A stretch of 64,000 nt of DNA from Sodiomyces alkalinus F11 (GCF_003711515.1 NW_021167091.1:144340-208339), one strand, 5' to 3'. Shown: positions 23,601-37,000, counted from the stretch's first letter. Numbers and translations: made by a program. Notes: a model not told the origin generated them from the letters alone.

Positions 23601-26600
23601 TAGGCTAATACGATCGGAAGAGAGAAACCCTAGAAGGAAATTAACGCTATTAGATACCTGGAAATTTATAAGGATAAAACACTATACGCTAACCTTTATT
23701 AGATAACCTACTATGATAATTATTATCTAGTATACTAATTAAAGAAGGACGAAGCTAGATATTACCCTAAAAGACCCTAGAAGATACTCGCTATGGTATC
23801 TAGTAATAAGTACGATAACGATTATAGCCTTAAAATCCCCGACTAGGATAATAATAGACTAGCTTTATAAACCACCGCGGAAATCCTCTAGAAATACGGA
23901 TAGACGAAAAAGGAAGCTAAGAGATAGGAGTAGATCTTAGAGATCTAGAAGAAATAGGAAGTCCACACGAATACTAGCAGTAGAGGCTTTAGTGCCCTCT
24001 AGGAAGTAGGACTTACTCCCGAAGAGAAATAATAGCTTAAGAAAGAAAATTATACACGTTACGTATAGGAGGAAACCGCTAAACTCGAGGAATAAGATTA
24101 GGAAACGGAGTCCGATAGAGTTCCGGATAGTAATATAAACTTCTAGTATTAACTTATAGAAGCAGTTAACCTAATTAAGGAGGAAGCTATCTAGCTACGA
24201 ATACTCGACTAGCTTACGGAGGAACCCCTTAGGTAAACCTACTAAGTCTATTTTACTAAGTTCGGCTTTAATAACGCTTACCGTAGAGCACCCACGAATA
24301 TTAGCGAAAGATAGTAACGAACTATATATTAGCGACCTTACCACGCTTAGGAAGACCGAGATACTTTTACCGGCCTAATAATAAGCCTATAAGGACTAGA
24401 CGATTAACCACCCGAGTACTAAATATATAAGAAAGGATAAATAATACACGCTAATTATCTAGGCTATAGCCTAATCCTTTAGGCTAATTATATTAAGGAC
24501 GTATACCCTACGTATAAAGAACGTAAATAGGCTAATAACTTCTAGCCACGGAATAAAAAATAAACCCTAGAAGATAGAGTCTATTTAAAGAGATAACGTG
24601 ATAACTAGGTTATCACGGAAACCAGGGATAAAGGACGCGAAATTCGCCTTTAACCACCTAGATATAACTACTATAAATACTGCTTAGATAGATATAAAAC
24701 CACTAGCTATATAGTACACGCTACTAAGAAAATCCGATAACTAGAATAAGACTAAGAAGCTTAGGAATCATGTTTCTAGGCCCTCGATAAGCGCCTACGA
24801 TAAATAGAATAGCTCTTAATCTAGTATAGGTTCTTAGATAAAGAAATATCCCTTAAATACCGAGCTAAACGGGTAAAAAACTAGGAGTATACTATTATAA
24901 GGAGCACGTAAAAGACACTCGATTAATATACTCTATAATATATAATAATACAGGGTACTATTATATTAGAATACGACTTAATAAATATAAGATAAACGCA
25001 CTATTAGATATAGGCGTAGCAGGAAACTTTATTTTACTAGTAGCCGTGAGAAAGTTCTCTATACCCTAGGTTAGAAAACACCTAGAAGATAAGTATAAAA
25101 TTACTCCGTATACGGGAAAGAACTAGTCCTAAGAAGAAGTTATTATTAGCTAGGAGACTATACACCTTTAGGTTAAAATTTAGAATAAGACTAAAATAAT
25201 AAAATTCGATATATATAATATAGGCTATAAGGATATTATCCTTACTAAGCTATAGTTTAACGAGTAGAATCCCGATATAGACTAAAAGCTTAGCTAGCTT
25301 TAATAGAGATTAAAGAGTAAGTAGAAGACTATAAAGGAAACCTTACCCGATATTAATATCCGTCGAAAATAGCAGGAAGACTTACGGATAAAGGAGCCTT
25401 AGGAAGACTTAGATAGCCGCTAAAAACCAGGGACTAAGGCGAAGGAAGTATAGAAGACTTTAAGATAATAGTAACGGTATAATAACCGACGCGTAATAAA
25501 TATTATTAAGGGAATCTATTAGATTATCTAAGCAGAGAAAGGACTCGTAGAAGGCGATTATAATAGACTCGCTAAGGTATTACTAGAATACCGTAAATAC
25601 GGAAAGCTATTTACCGAAAACCTAGAGACTAGATTACCGAAATATTAACACTACGATTACGAGATACCCCTTAAGGAAGGTATATACCCGAAATTCTTTC
25701 TAATCTACGGACTAAATTAAAAAGAATTAGATACCTTAGAAGAATATCTTAAAGAAATGCTAGTATAAGGCTATATTAGAGTATTATAGTTACTAGTAGG
25801 ATACCCTATTATATTTATACTAAAGAAGAATAGTAAACTATAACTATATATCGACTATCGATAACTTAACGATATAACTATTAAGAACCGCTACCTACTA
25901 CCTTTTATCTCGGAGATATAAGACTAGTTAATTAGAGTATAATAGTTTATAGTACTTAACTTAAAAGGAGCCTATAACTTAATTAGGATTAAGGAAGGAG
26001 AAGAGTAGAAAATAGTATTCCAAACAAAACGAGGATATTTCGAGTACCTTATTATGCCTTTTAGATTAATAAATACGCCGGTATCGTTCTAAACGCTTAT
26101 TAACGATATCCTAAGGAAGTATCTAGACTATTTTATCGTGGTATACCTAGATAATATCCTTATCTTCTCTAAAATACTCGAAGAATACCGATAACACGTC
26201 TATATAATCCTATAACTCCTATAAAACGCTAACCTACTAATTAAACTAGAAAAAGTGTAATTCTATACGTAAGAAATTAACTTTTTAGGGTACACGATAC
26301 GACCTAACGAAATCTATATAGATAAGGCGAAAATCTAATACGTCTTTAAGTAGCTATAGCCGTAGAATATTCATGATATTTAGTCTTTCCTCGGACTCGT
26401 TAACTTCTATTAACGATTTATTAAGGACTATAGTAAGACTATTATCCCCTTAACTAAAGTAACTAAAAAAGGGCTTAACTTCGAATAGAATAAAAGAATA
26501 GAAGAAGTATTCTAAGCCCTTAAGGGAAGGGTTACTAGCAAACCTATCTTAGTAATACCAGACCCCGATAAAGAATACGAACTCGAAATAAACGTATCCG

Positions 26601-28310
26601 ACTAGGCTTTAGAAGTATAACTCGGATAATATAACGTAGAAGGAAAACTATATCCTATAGCCTTTATATCTAAGAAACTTAGTAGACTAGAACTTAATTA
26701 TTAGATCTATAATAAAGAGCTAATAGCTATTATCGAAGCCTTTAAGGAATAAAGACCGTATCTATTAGGAATAAAACACCCGGTATAGATCTACACGGAT
26801 TATAAAAACCTTATATAATTTACTACTGCTGAGGTTCTTAATAAATAATAGATCCGATAGGCAGAATTCCTATCCGAATTTAACTTCTATATTTAATATA
26901 TAAAAGGAAGCGAAAGTAGTCGCGTAAACGCACTTAGCCGACTAGGAATACCTGATAAATCACCTAAACTATAAGCTATACTCTAATAGGAAGGAGAAGC
27001 TCTTACCCTTAAATATAGAGAAATAATTAGTATAGATCGAATAATCGATACTACGTTTAAAGAAGTACACGCCTCGCTAATATATAGATGTTAAGGAGTT
27101 TATAAGACCTACCGCCGATTACGATAATAATACGGCTATACAGGAACTAAAGAACGAGTTAGGGACTTTATTCGTAACTACGATATTTACTAGAAAGTAA
27201 AGAGTAGCCGATATAAACCTTACGGACTATTAAAGCTATTACTAGTAATAAATAAACCTTAGGAATCGATTATAATAGACTTCGTAATAGGATTTCCGAT
27301 ATCTAAAGATCCGGTAATAAGAATCGCCTACGATAGCGTATTCGTAATCGTTAACCGATTAACGAAATACACTCTTTATATTCTATATATTAAAAACACT
27401 ATAGTAAAGGAACTAGCTAGTATCTTCCTCGACCGCCTAATCCGGGATCACGGTATACTATACGAGATTATTATAGATAGAGATAAATTATTTACTAGTA
27501 ACTTCTAGAAAGCAGTTATAAGCTTGCTAAGGGCGAAACATAAGTACTTAACAGCATTTCACCCTATAACCGACGGATACACCGAAATCATAAACTAAAT
27601 CCTAGAATAATATCTATAATACTACGTAGGATACGAGTAAGATAATTAGGTATAGTACCTACCGCTTATATAATTTGTATATAATAGCTTATTAAACGAG
27701 TTAATAAAGAAAACACCGTTCGAAATAAACTACGGATATAATCCGATAGTATTTAGGAAACCTTTAGAAGGACTAGATACGCTAAAAGTAATAAAAATAG
27801 TTAAAAGCATAAAAAAACTACACGAAGAACTACGAACCGACCTAGAGATAGTTAGAACACGAATAAGGAAGTACGCGAATTAATTAAGGATTAAGGGACT
27901 AACCCTTTTAAGGGGGGACCGCGTCTATCTTATTCGTAAAAATATATAAATATAACGACTAAGCGATAAATTAGATTTTAAAAAACTAGGACTATTCGAA
28001 GTCTTAGAGAAAAAATCAGATACGAACTATATCCTATCACTATCTCTGATAATAAGGATATATAATAATTTTTATATCTCACTACTTAAACTAGCACTAA
28101 AGGAATATAAAAATAATATAAGACACGATTATAGTCGATACTAGCGATATATATAAAGCAGGACGAATCCTCGACTACCGAGAGACGCTAAACGGTACCG
28201 AATATTATATTAAGTGGAAAAACTACGACCACGGCGATAATATATAGGAACCCAAAGAAAACCTAATCCATTATACATAACTCCTAAAGTAATACCGATA
28301 AAACACTATT
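23601..28310 (+). pseudogene. G2 Pol: protease, RT, RNase H, integrase, chromodomain
   Basis: After a linker (23600-24950) the protease shows A-L-L-D-I-G-V-A-G-N-F-I near 24996-25031 (D-S-G-A-T expected). RT spans about 25720-26300, with Y-I-D-Y-R near 25848, Q-T-K-R-G-Y-F-E-Y near 26021 and the catalytic box Y-L-D-N at 26144-26155. RNase H follows (Y-T-D-Y-K-N-L near 26795). Integrase spans about 27070-27900: its zinc finger has both Cys as Tyr (N-Y-D-I-Y near 27178), and the core Asp residues and E in G-Y-T-E-I-I-N near 27580 are visible. A chromodomain ends the protein (about 28165-28290: Y-Y-I-K-W-K-N-Y, then E-P-K-E-N-L). Many stops. Confidence 0.85.
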
Positions 28311-28389
28311 AGGACCCGGAACTAAACGCCGCGGTCTATGTAAAGTTTATATCCGAAAAATCACCTATATTCTACGCTATAATTTAATT

Positions 28390-28770
28390 CTAATTAATCA
28401 CGTTAACCGTACCTACCGCCTATATAGCTATTATAATCTTAGACTCCGTATAATAAGCCTCGGCTTCCTTTCGCTCTACTTCCTCTAGCTCCTCTATACT
28501 TACGAGGTCCTTTCGGACTATTTAGACACCTTTCTTTTAGAGCTATAGGCGTATACGATAAAGGCGGGAGAGTTTAGCTAAAGCCTTAGCGGTTTTACGC
28601 TACTGCTCTAGAGCCTTCTGCTATTATTCGTGGAGGACCTTTTCCGCGAGGTTCTCCTCCTCCTCGAGTCGCTTAAGCTTAGCGTTAATTCGACTAGCTA
28701 GGGGGGAGCGTTAGAGTAAGGACGGCCGAGGGAGATAATAAAGATATAAGGATACGGGAAGAATTATAGG
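28390..28770 (-). pseudogene. Coiled-coil ORF antisense to G2, between pol and 3' LTR
   Basis: On the strand opposite to pol, a frame of about 125 codons with few stops reads as a charged coiled coil: a Leu/Lys/Glu-rich segment (K-L-K-R-L-E-E-E-E-N-L-A-E-K-V-L), then Q/K/A-rich helix, then I-E-E-L-E-E-V-E-R-K-E-A-E-A. The pol-strand frames here have no such coherence. G4 has a coiled-coil ORF in the same relative position and orientation. I do not recognise the family. It could be a real accessory gene of these elements or a captured fragment. Confidence 0.5.
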
Positions 28771-29074
28771 AGCGACCGGCACGGTAATAACAGGAATAAC
28801 GATTAAGATCGTCCAGAATACAATAGCTAAGGTTACGATCGAAGTAATAAGAATAAGGAATAACCTCGTAACCCTAATCGTTAATTAGCGCGGATTTAGT
28901 TTAATAATCGAGCGTGGAATAAGAGAGCGAGGCTTTAGTAGAACGTTTCCGTACACGGTTAGATATAATAGTTAGCTATAAAAGAAAAAAAGAAAAAATA
29001 AGGGAAATAATAAACCTAGTATAGTCGGCCTACTTATACGACCGCTAGGATAGCGCTTAGAAGAGGGGAGGTAC
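28771..29074 (+). other. G2 region between antisense ORF and 3' LTR
   Basis: No convincing frame on the plus strand. The minus strand may continue the antisense ORF upstream as a hydrophobic and Ser/Pro-rich stretch, but with several stops. An A/G-rich run near 28980-29005 could include the polypurine tract. Confidence 0.35.
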
Positions 29075-29321
29075 TATTACGACTAACGGGCCTAATACAT
29101 AATATACAGGAAGAATACCCTAGTACGTAACGCCGCACTAAGATATAACTAGAAGATAACTCAGGAAGGAGTCACGTGTTAGGCCACGTGATACAGGGAA
29201 AAGATCCTTTAGAATCATATAGGGAGTGATCACTAAGGGTCTAGTAAGCAAGAGTGAATAATATAGGGAGTGATCACTAAGGGCCTAGTAAGTAAGAGTG
29301 AATAATATAGGGAGTAATCAC
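29075..29321 (+). repeat. G2 right (3') LTR, cut by assembly gap
   Basis: Aligns with 22007-22265. It keeps both CACGTG motifs and two tandem units plus the start of the third. Compared with the left LTR it carries about ten more CA/TG to TA changes in the first ~170 bp, so it is the more RIPed copy. Confidence 0.8.
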
Positions 29322-29653
29322 NNNNNNNNNNNNNNNNNNNNNNNNNNNNNNNNNNNNNNNNNNNNNNNNNNNNNNNNNNNNNNNNNNNNNNNNNNNNNNN
29401 NNNNNNNNNNNNNNNNNNNNNNNNNNNNNNNNNNNNNNNNNNNNNNNNNNNNNNNNNNNNNNNNNNNNNNNNNNNNNNNNNNNNNNNNNNNNNNNNNNNN
29501 NNNNNNNNNNNNNNNNNNNNNNNNNNNNNNNNNNNNNNNNNNNNNNNNNNNNNNNNNNNNNNNNNNNNNNNNNNNNNNNNNNNNNNNNNNNNNNNNNNNN
29601 NNNNNNNNNNNNNNNNNNNNNNNNNNNNNNNNNNNNNNNNNNNNNNNNNNNNN
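29322..29653. other. Assembly gap (332 N)
   Basis: A run of Ns starting inside the third tandem unit of the G2 right LTR. It hides the end of G2, any target-site duplication, and the junction to LINE-A6. An open frame spanning the Ns is an artefact. Confidence 0.99.
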
Positions 29654-31678
29654 TTCGGGGGGGGTGCCTTCGTTATATCACCTTTTCCCCGCTACGGTGC
29701 CGCCGCGTTCTCGTAGGCTTGTATAACTTTAAGGGCGAGGCGAAAGTCCTTAAGGCTTTTCCGTTATAGGAACTACTTAGCTATCGCCCCGGCTTCTACA
29801 TTATAGTCTAGTGCGTTATATAGATCCCCTTTCATCGTGAGTAGTCTCCCTATAGTATTAAAGAGCTCCCTACGCTCTTTCTCTGTTATTTCCTAGTACT
29901 AAAGCACACGTGCTCCGTTATTTTTACGCCCCTATCACCGTAGGGGCACCGTGTTATTAGGAATCCCGGCACCCTTACTTTAGCTAAGAAGGCTCGTAGG
30001 CCTAGCTTTTCTAATCAAATTTAGGTAAGTGCGGGACTTCATAGCTTAAGGAGTTCTCTATATTTCCGGAGGGCGCGTTATATTAGGGGGCGGCTTAGTG
30101 CCGCTACGGCGTAGGTATAGGGCCTCCGTGCCTCTACCTAGGTTCGGCCCTATTCCCTTATAAGGGCTTTCCTCGGGGCCGCGTTTCCGGTCTAGGTTAT
30201 TAGGGCGTTAATTTAGGCTATCCACGTAAGGGCCGTATAGGTCCTATAATACCGATTCGGTACCGCTAGGGCTTTTACTACGGCGTATACTCCGGCTAAT
30301 ATCTTATCTTCGGTCCCCTCCTCTTATATCCGGTATACCTTCCGGGTATTTAGACCTAAGAGGTATAGGTTAAGGGGGGGATAAAGGTCTCTTATTCGAG
30401 GACCCTAACCGGTATAGCTTTATACGCTCTAGCTACTAATTGGAGGCACCGGTTCTAAACTATTATAAGTACCGCTACGGGACCGTGCTAGGGGCTAGCC
30501 CCTATCTTATAAACGGTTAAGGCGTAATAGGCGATTACCAGCCGTATTACTATAAGGTATAGTCGTCTTATATCTACGAAGCTATACCCCCACGCTACCG
30601 CGCTAAGCCTTAAGAGGGCGTATATTTAGGTGGCTAAACGGCTTTTTACCTTTTTAGTATATTATCGGAAGTTAAGCTTCCTATTAAGCTAAACGCCTAA
30701 AAGCCTTATCGCCTCCGCTAATAGTACCAAAGTAGCGCTAAGGGGGAGCGGGGTAGGTAAGGGTTAGCGTGACTTCGTAAAGAGGATATAGATATACTTA
30801 GCTAGTTCGAATTATAGCCTGCTCGCTATCTCCTAGTCTAAGTATATCCGCTACATAGTAGCGAGGCGGTACCGTGTTTATACCTCTATTCTACTAAAGG
30901 CGATAATATTCGTATTATCGGTAAAACCTACTACTATTATTTTAAGAACCCTTTTTAGTTCTTCGTATAGAGTAGAGATATAAAGGATAAAAAGAATAGG
31001 GGAGATCGGGGAGCCTTACGGTATACCCCTATAAAGGTACCGTGGGGGGGCCGTTTCGCTATTAAATAATAGCTAGGCTATATAGTCTTAAAGAAAGCTA
31101 CTAATTAGGGTAATAAGCTACTAGGGGAAGCGTTTCCTTTTAAGCACCTTAAGGAGGCGAGAATAGGGGATAGTACTAAAGGCGTTTTTAATATCTAGCT
31201 AGAGTATTAAAGCGGTGCTACTATAAGCCTAGCTCGCCCTTACGGCTTTTATAACTCTTTATACTACCGTCTTTATACTTCGCCCTATCCGGTTTCCTAT
31301 CTATCCCTTTAGGAGGAGCCGATACTCCTCTATTACGGTTATAATCCGGTCGGCTAATATCCACTTAAGGACCTTACCTATTATACTAAGGAGTAATATC
31401 GGTTAGTAGCCTTTTACTATCCCGTAGTCGGCTAGCGGCTAACCATTTTTCTTAAGGACTACCACGGTAGCGTAACGGTACCTTTTCGGGCATTAGCTTA
31501 TTTTAAGGCACGCTATAAAGATAGTACTAAGTCTTTAGTATAGGGGGGGTCTATATACTTTTAGGAGCCCAGCTAGGAGTCCGTCTAGGCCTAGTACCGC
31601 CTAGGGTTTTATTTTCTTAAGGCGCCCTTATATATTTATTACGGTAATATCTTAGCGGATATCCTACCCCGGCTTACT
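29654..31678 (-). mobile_element. LINE-A piece A6 (ORF2 RT and C-terminus)
   Basis: Reverse complement of LINE-A1 from about 4215 back to 2235. It carries the RT and the C-terminal motif. The catalytic box at 30914-30928 reads G-F-T-D-N, as in A1 and A4. The 5' end stops at about 31678 next to G3. The 3' UTR of this copy is probably A5, on the other side of G2. RIP stops throughout. Confidence 0.8.
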
Positions 31679-32590
31679 CTTCTAGTGATAGGTATAGTAT
31701 TGGTCTTTTCTTTCCGGACGAGGAACTTATGTATAGTAGGCTTAAGTATAGTATATATAGGTGTGGTTAGGGGAATAGGGGTATAATATTAGTTATAGGG
31801 AGAGCGATTAGTAATAGAGATTAGGAAAAGGGGCTTTAAGTAGTAGGAAGGGGGTAGCTCTTATACTTCTAAAATCGGTCTTTAAGATTAACGCAATAAC
31901 TTAATAAGTTACTAGTACTAGGGTTAGTAAAGGAGGGATTTACGGTTTACGGCTTATAGCCTTTAACGGTATTTCTCTCGATTATATTATACCCTTTAGT
32001 AACCGTCCTTATACTAATTATTCCCGATTATAACTCCTTTCCGTAAAATAGGCAGCTTATATTAAACTAGGTGTAATTTAGCTCAGGTCCGATAAATTAT
32101 ACGGTGACTAAGGGAATAGAAGTAAAGAAGTCAAGATTATAATAAAAGAAACCTATACTTATTATAGAAAAGAGAGTATATAGTGGTATATCTCTATAAT
32201 ATCCACGTAGTTAGGCTTACTTATAAATATAATAAATAATAAATATAGGGAAAAGTCTTCTAATCGGGGAAATAAGTCTAGATAGGTTTATAGTGTCTTT
32301 AATTAGGGTAATAAAGGTAAAAGTTTAAAAAAGAAACGGATTAGGGTGGTGGTTAGGAAGATTATTTATAGGTTTACGCCCTTTATACTAGCGTATATCG
32401 CGACTCTAGGTGGATAAAAGACTTAGCTTTATTTACCCTCGGCCCTAAGACTATACGCCAGCCTCCTAACGAGTACAGGCTTTAAAAATAAAGGAATTCA
32501 GGGAAAATAATAATAAAGAATAAAATACAGCTTATTAGTATAATCCTTATACTTACTCGGGTTAAAATCTAGGCGCTATAAAATCTGCAC
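31679..32590 (-). other. G3 3' untranslated region and probable LTR
   Basis: About 900 bp downstream of G3 pol with no coherent frame on either strand. By position it should hold the polypurine tract and 3' LTR, but no repeat partner was found at the right end of G3, so no border is given. Confidence 0.4.
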
Positions 32591-32599
32591 TTCGACGGT

Positions 32600-35500
32600 A
32601 CTAGACTCCCTTACTTTTTTAACTCTTCTTCCAGCTTCTTATAATACTCCCCTAATAACTCTCTTAGTCTCTAGGAGCGGCGTAAAATATCGTTAATAGT
32701 ATAATTAGGGGAACTAATATTATCCTCGGCCTTAGTATCTTCCTTAGGGTCCTCGCTAGGTAAAAGGGGTGCTTCGGTAACTTCTTTAGTAATAGGCGCT
32801 GCTCGGGCAGGGTATATAATCTTAAGCTCTTCGCTATAGTTCCGTTTAAGCATAGTCTAGTCCTTAGGCTCCTAATACCTATTATCGTTTTAGATAAACT
32901 TTTTGAGGCGGTTAGCCATAAAAGTGATCCCTTTTAGTTCTTCCCTAGTAAGAGTCTTAAGAATAAAGGACTTATTATCGTGATTAGCCTTCCGGATACG
33001 ATATAGGCCGTTCTAGCGGTAATTAAGCTTAGCCTTACGGCTTATATCGATAGCTTTCTTAGTATCGTGAACTAGTATAAGATCTTTAACTTATAGTCGT
33101 TACTTATAAAGCACCCGGGTATAGCTAGCGTTAATATAGGCTATCTGTCGCCCTCGTTATTTAGTAATTATAGTAATAATAGCTTATCAGTTAGTATTAA
33201 GCTAGGTAAAAGCCCTTAACCGAAGTATTATCTTATTCTTAGGGGTTTTAACGCGGCCTTAGTCTAGTACTCTCTAGGTTAGGCAGGTCGTTTTAATCGG
33301 GGCAATAGCCTCGTGGCCGTATAGAAGGAAGAAAGGGGTATGGCTAGTAAAAGCTCTTACCGTTATACGGTTAGCAAAAAGAACTATCGGGAGGATCTTA
33401 TAAAGGGCTCTAGGGTAAAGCTTTAACTAGATAGATAGAGCGTGGGTAATAGGCAAAGGCGAGCTTTTAAGTAGTCCTATAGTAATGGTTTAGCTTAATT
33501 ATATAACCTTTATTCTCTAGACTTCTATCTATATAGAGGATTATATAGAGCCTATACCTATAGATTATATCGTCCTATAGGAACGAGGTAATAGCCTTAG
33601 ACGTGTTTTTCTTTAGTAGTCGGGCCTTAACCTAACCTATAAATATATAGCGGGCCTCTATAAGATACCACCCTTAAAGATATTAAACGTTTAGGCTAAC
33701 CTAAGTAAAAGGGAGGGCAGTTTCGGACAGGCTTATTACGATCAGGGGGTCCTCTTAGGAACGGCTATAACGGGCCTAATATTCAGAACAGGACTCGATA
33801 AACCTCTAAACGCTCTTATAGATACTATCCTAAAAGTAATTAGCGGCGAGGCGATAGTAAATGCCCTGCCTTCCTCGGTATCCGGATTCGTCGTAGGCTC
33901 TCCTAATTAGGTTAACCTAGGTATCCTTATCGTTAATCTAGCGTTTAAGGGTCGAATCGGCTTTAGTCACTCGTGTCTATAGTAGTCTATTCTTAAGGAA
34001 TACACGGGTAGCTCTATCTTTAACTCTACGGGCTTCCTTAGGATTTATTCCTCTAAGCACGCGAAAGGTCGTTAAAAAGGTGGCTACTTATCGGGAAAAC
34101 TAACTCTAGGTAAGGTCCTTATTAAGGATATTATTAGCCAGGGTAGGGTCGTCGAACTACTTCTCGGCTTTTATAAGGAAGATTCTATCGTCCACGAAGT
34201 TATCTAAGTCTCTTTTAGTACCGTCGTTAGTTTAATTAAAGGGTATTCCGGGTATCCGGGAGAGTCTATCGGCTATAGTGTTCTTAGATCCTTTAATATA
34301 CTTAATATAGAAGTCGAAAAGCCGGATCCAGGCGAGCTATCGGGTAATTAGGGTATTAGGGAGGTTAGTAGTAGATCCTTTTAACTAGGATAGGAGGGCT
34401 TAGGTATCGGGTTTAAGGATAAAATAAACCCTATAAAGGTAGTTACGTAGGCGCTAAAGGGTCTTTAGGACACCCCTTAGCTTTAGCTTACTAGCGTTAT
34501 AGACCTTCTCTATAGGAGACTAGCGTCCGCTTTTGTACTATACCACAGCTCTTTTTTCCTTAACGTACTATCCGAGGATTCCACCCTATCTATCTATACT
34601 AGCGTTAACGATAACGTAGATAACTCCTACGCCTTCGCCGTACTAGATAGTAATCAGGATAGGGGTAGTAGTAAGGGCTTTCTTAAGGGCGTCTATAGCG
34701 TGTTATTAAGGCTTCCCCTACTTAAAGGCAGTATTCTTCCGTAGCAGGTCGGTTAGGGGTCTAGTAATAATAGCGAACTTATAAATCCAGACTTCGTAAA
34801 AGGTGGTAAGACCGAGGAACGAATAAACGTTAGAGACCGTACTATACCTTTCCTACTCTCGGACCTTTATAATCTTAGCCTGCTTAGGGGAACGGCTATT
34901 AGTACCGTAGACGTAGCCTATAATAGTAGCTGCTTTCTAATACTACTAGCTCTTAATACCTACGATAATACCTTTAGCTAGCTCCGCGTTAAGAAGCACT
35001 TTATCGATATTAGCGATATACTCGGCTATAAAACAGCGGATTCTATGTCTAATTAGGGTATTCTTATAGGTAGTTATTAGTCTTTTTACTATAATATCGT
35101 TAATAAAGGGTTTATATTACTAGGGAATAAGGTTATAAAGGATACGGGTTATAATACGTATAAACTAGGCTACTAAATTAATAGCCCCCTAAGGAAGGGT
35201 ATATATCCTAAAGAGTCTATTAATAGTCGTAAAGGTAGTTAGATCTTAAGACTCCTTATTAAGGGTGACTTAATTATAGCCGGAAAAGAGGCCTAAGAGG
35301 GATATAAGCTTATATATAGCGAAATCCTCGGAGAACTCGTTAGCCCTAGGCGGTATAGAGGTATCTTAAAGGGTTACTGCGTTAATCTTAGTAGCCGAGT
35401 TAATAAGCTATATATTACCGTCCTTTTTCTGAATTAGGAACTAGGGGTTATAATAGGCTAAGTGGCTCTCCTCGATTATACCTTTCTTAAGGCGGTCCTT

Positions 35501-37000
35501 TATTATCTACACGACTATAGACTCTAAAGCTTTAGGGATAGGGATCCCCTTCGCCTACTACGCCTTATAGGGAACCACTCGAATCTTCTATAAAGGGGCT
35601 ACCCGTTCGTTAAGGCGGCCGTACTTAGTCTAATCCCACGTAGTAACTGCCTCTCGGTTTAGGAGGACCTTTATCAGGAGCTCCTTTTCCTTAGGGGTTA
35701 AATAATTAATAGTCTTTAGGATAGCGTTAAGTCTTTCGGGTATAAGGCGCGAACGGAGTGTGATTTTAGAAAACTTCGGTATAATTAGGCTAATAAACCG
35801 CTTATCTTCTAGCTCCTAGTCTTCCTCTTTAATTTCTACGAGGATATTCTTCTTCTAATAGGGGTCTTTATCAGGGACACTTCTATTAGACGGAATATCG
35901 TTAAGAGGGTAAACCTTAAAAAGATTAGGCTTCTATATAGTAAAGACGCCTTCGGGATTAGGGGGATAGTATACTTCTTTAATAAGATCCTAGGACTTCC
36001 TCCTCTTCGGCTACTATAGCCTCCTTATTATAACCGCGGCTACACTAGTAATACTATCCTCCTCTTTCTTTAGAGCCTTAAGCGCTCTTATCTAGGAATT
36101 ATCCTATATTATCCGGTCCTTTCGAAAATATAAGACTAAGAGGTAATTAGGCTGATAGTAATATAGAAAAATCGAATAAGATAAGTAGTTAGTATAGATT
36201 AATTATTATTATATAGTCGTAGCTATTATATAGGGAGCCTCCGCGATATACCTCTTATATCCTCGGCCCTAATTTCGTGGTATCGCCCTTAAGGCTATAT
36301 AAATTCTCTCCGTTAAGGGCTTTACCTCCTCCGTAAATAGGAAGGCTACTAAAGTAGCAGCGTCCTCGTTATCTAAATAAAAGAAAATATTATCGTCGCT
36401 CTTCTTCTTCTTCTTCTCCTTCTCCTCCCTCGCCTCCTCCTTCTCTTTCGCCCCCTAGTCGGGCGAACCGCTAGTCCTATTATTACTCGATCTTAAGGTA
36501 GCGGCCCCGGACTAACTATAAGGGACGCCGTCCTCCCCCTACTATCCGATACTTAGATCGATTAAATCCTCTTCCTCTTAACGTTTCTCCTCCTTTTTAA
36601 ACTTAGGCTGGCTTTATCTATAAGGGTGGCTATCGACCTATTCTCTACTAGCGATAGGGACCATAATACGGGTATCCCCGTAGGCGAAGTTTATATCGAT
36701 TTATCCGTCCTTATAGGTAAAAGAGGCGTGACTATTAAGTAAAAACGGCAGGCTAAGAAGTATCCTAGGCCTTATTCCCTTAATTACTATAAAAAAGACT
36801 TTCCCGTGCTAGTCCCCGACCTAAAGGTACTCCTCTAGATCTCCTGCGTAGTTTACCCTATCTATATCGTTAATCCCCTTAATCGCGATATTACTCTTAC
36901 CTACACGGCCCCGTAGTCCTAGCTTCTTTCTCTATAAGGTCTAGCCGGATAGTGTTAAAGACGGCTCCTATATTAATAACTACGTAAAAATAGTCTTCAA
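32600..37000 (-). pseudogene. G3 Pol: protease, RT, RNase H, integrase
   Basis: On the minus strand the RT catalytic box at 35096-35107 reads F-I-N-D-I where F-I-D-D-I is expected. It is followed by a fingers-palm part with R-F-I-A-E-Y-I-A-N-I-D-K-V-L (about 34990) and S-F-L-G-L-T-T-F-Y (about 34815). RNase H shows R-L-R-N-Y-L-Y near 34450 and R-L-F-D-F-Y near 34325, then the I-A-D-R-L-S-R end near 34270. Integrase is degraded between about 34200 and 33100. The Pol tail includes an open 60-codon stretch at 32671-32853, Glu/Asp/Lys rich, with little sign of RIP stops. Stops elsewhere are frequent. Confidence 0.65.

Larger units (their letters stand above)
22007..29321 (+). mobile_element. Ty3/gypsy chromovirus G2, nearly complete, right end in assembly gap
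   Basis: Layout on the plus strand: left LTR (from 22007), Gag with CCHC, protease, RT, RNase H, integrase and C-terminal chromodomain, an ORF on the opposite strand, and a right LTR starting at 29075 that runs into Ns at 29322. The chromodomain places it among chromoviruses, which use it to find heterochromatin. It splits a LINE-A copy (A5/A6). The two LTRs differ mainly by CA/TG to TA changes, the right one being more mutated. Confidence 0.85.

Noticed and set aside
29298..29726. 142-codon open frame across the N run
   Set aside because: Most of it is translated Ns; it joins the G2 LTR to LINE-A6 and is an artefact.
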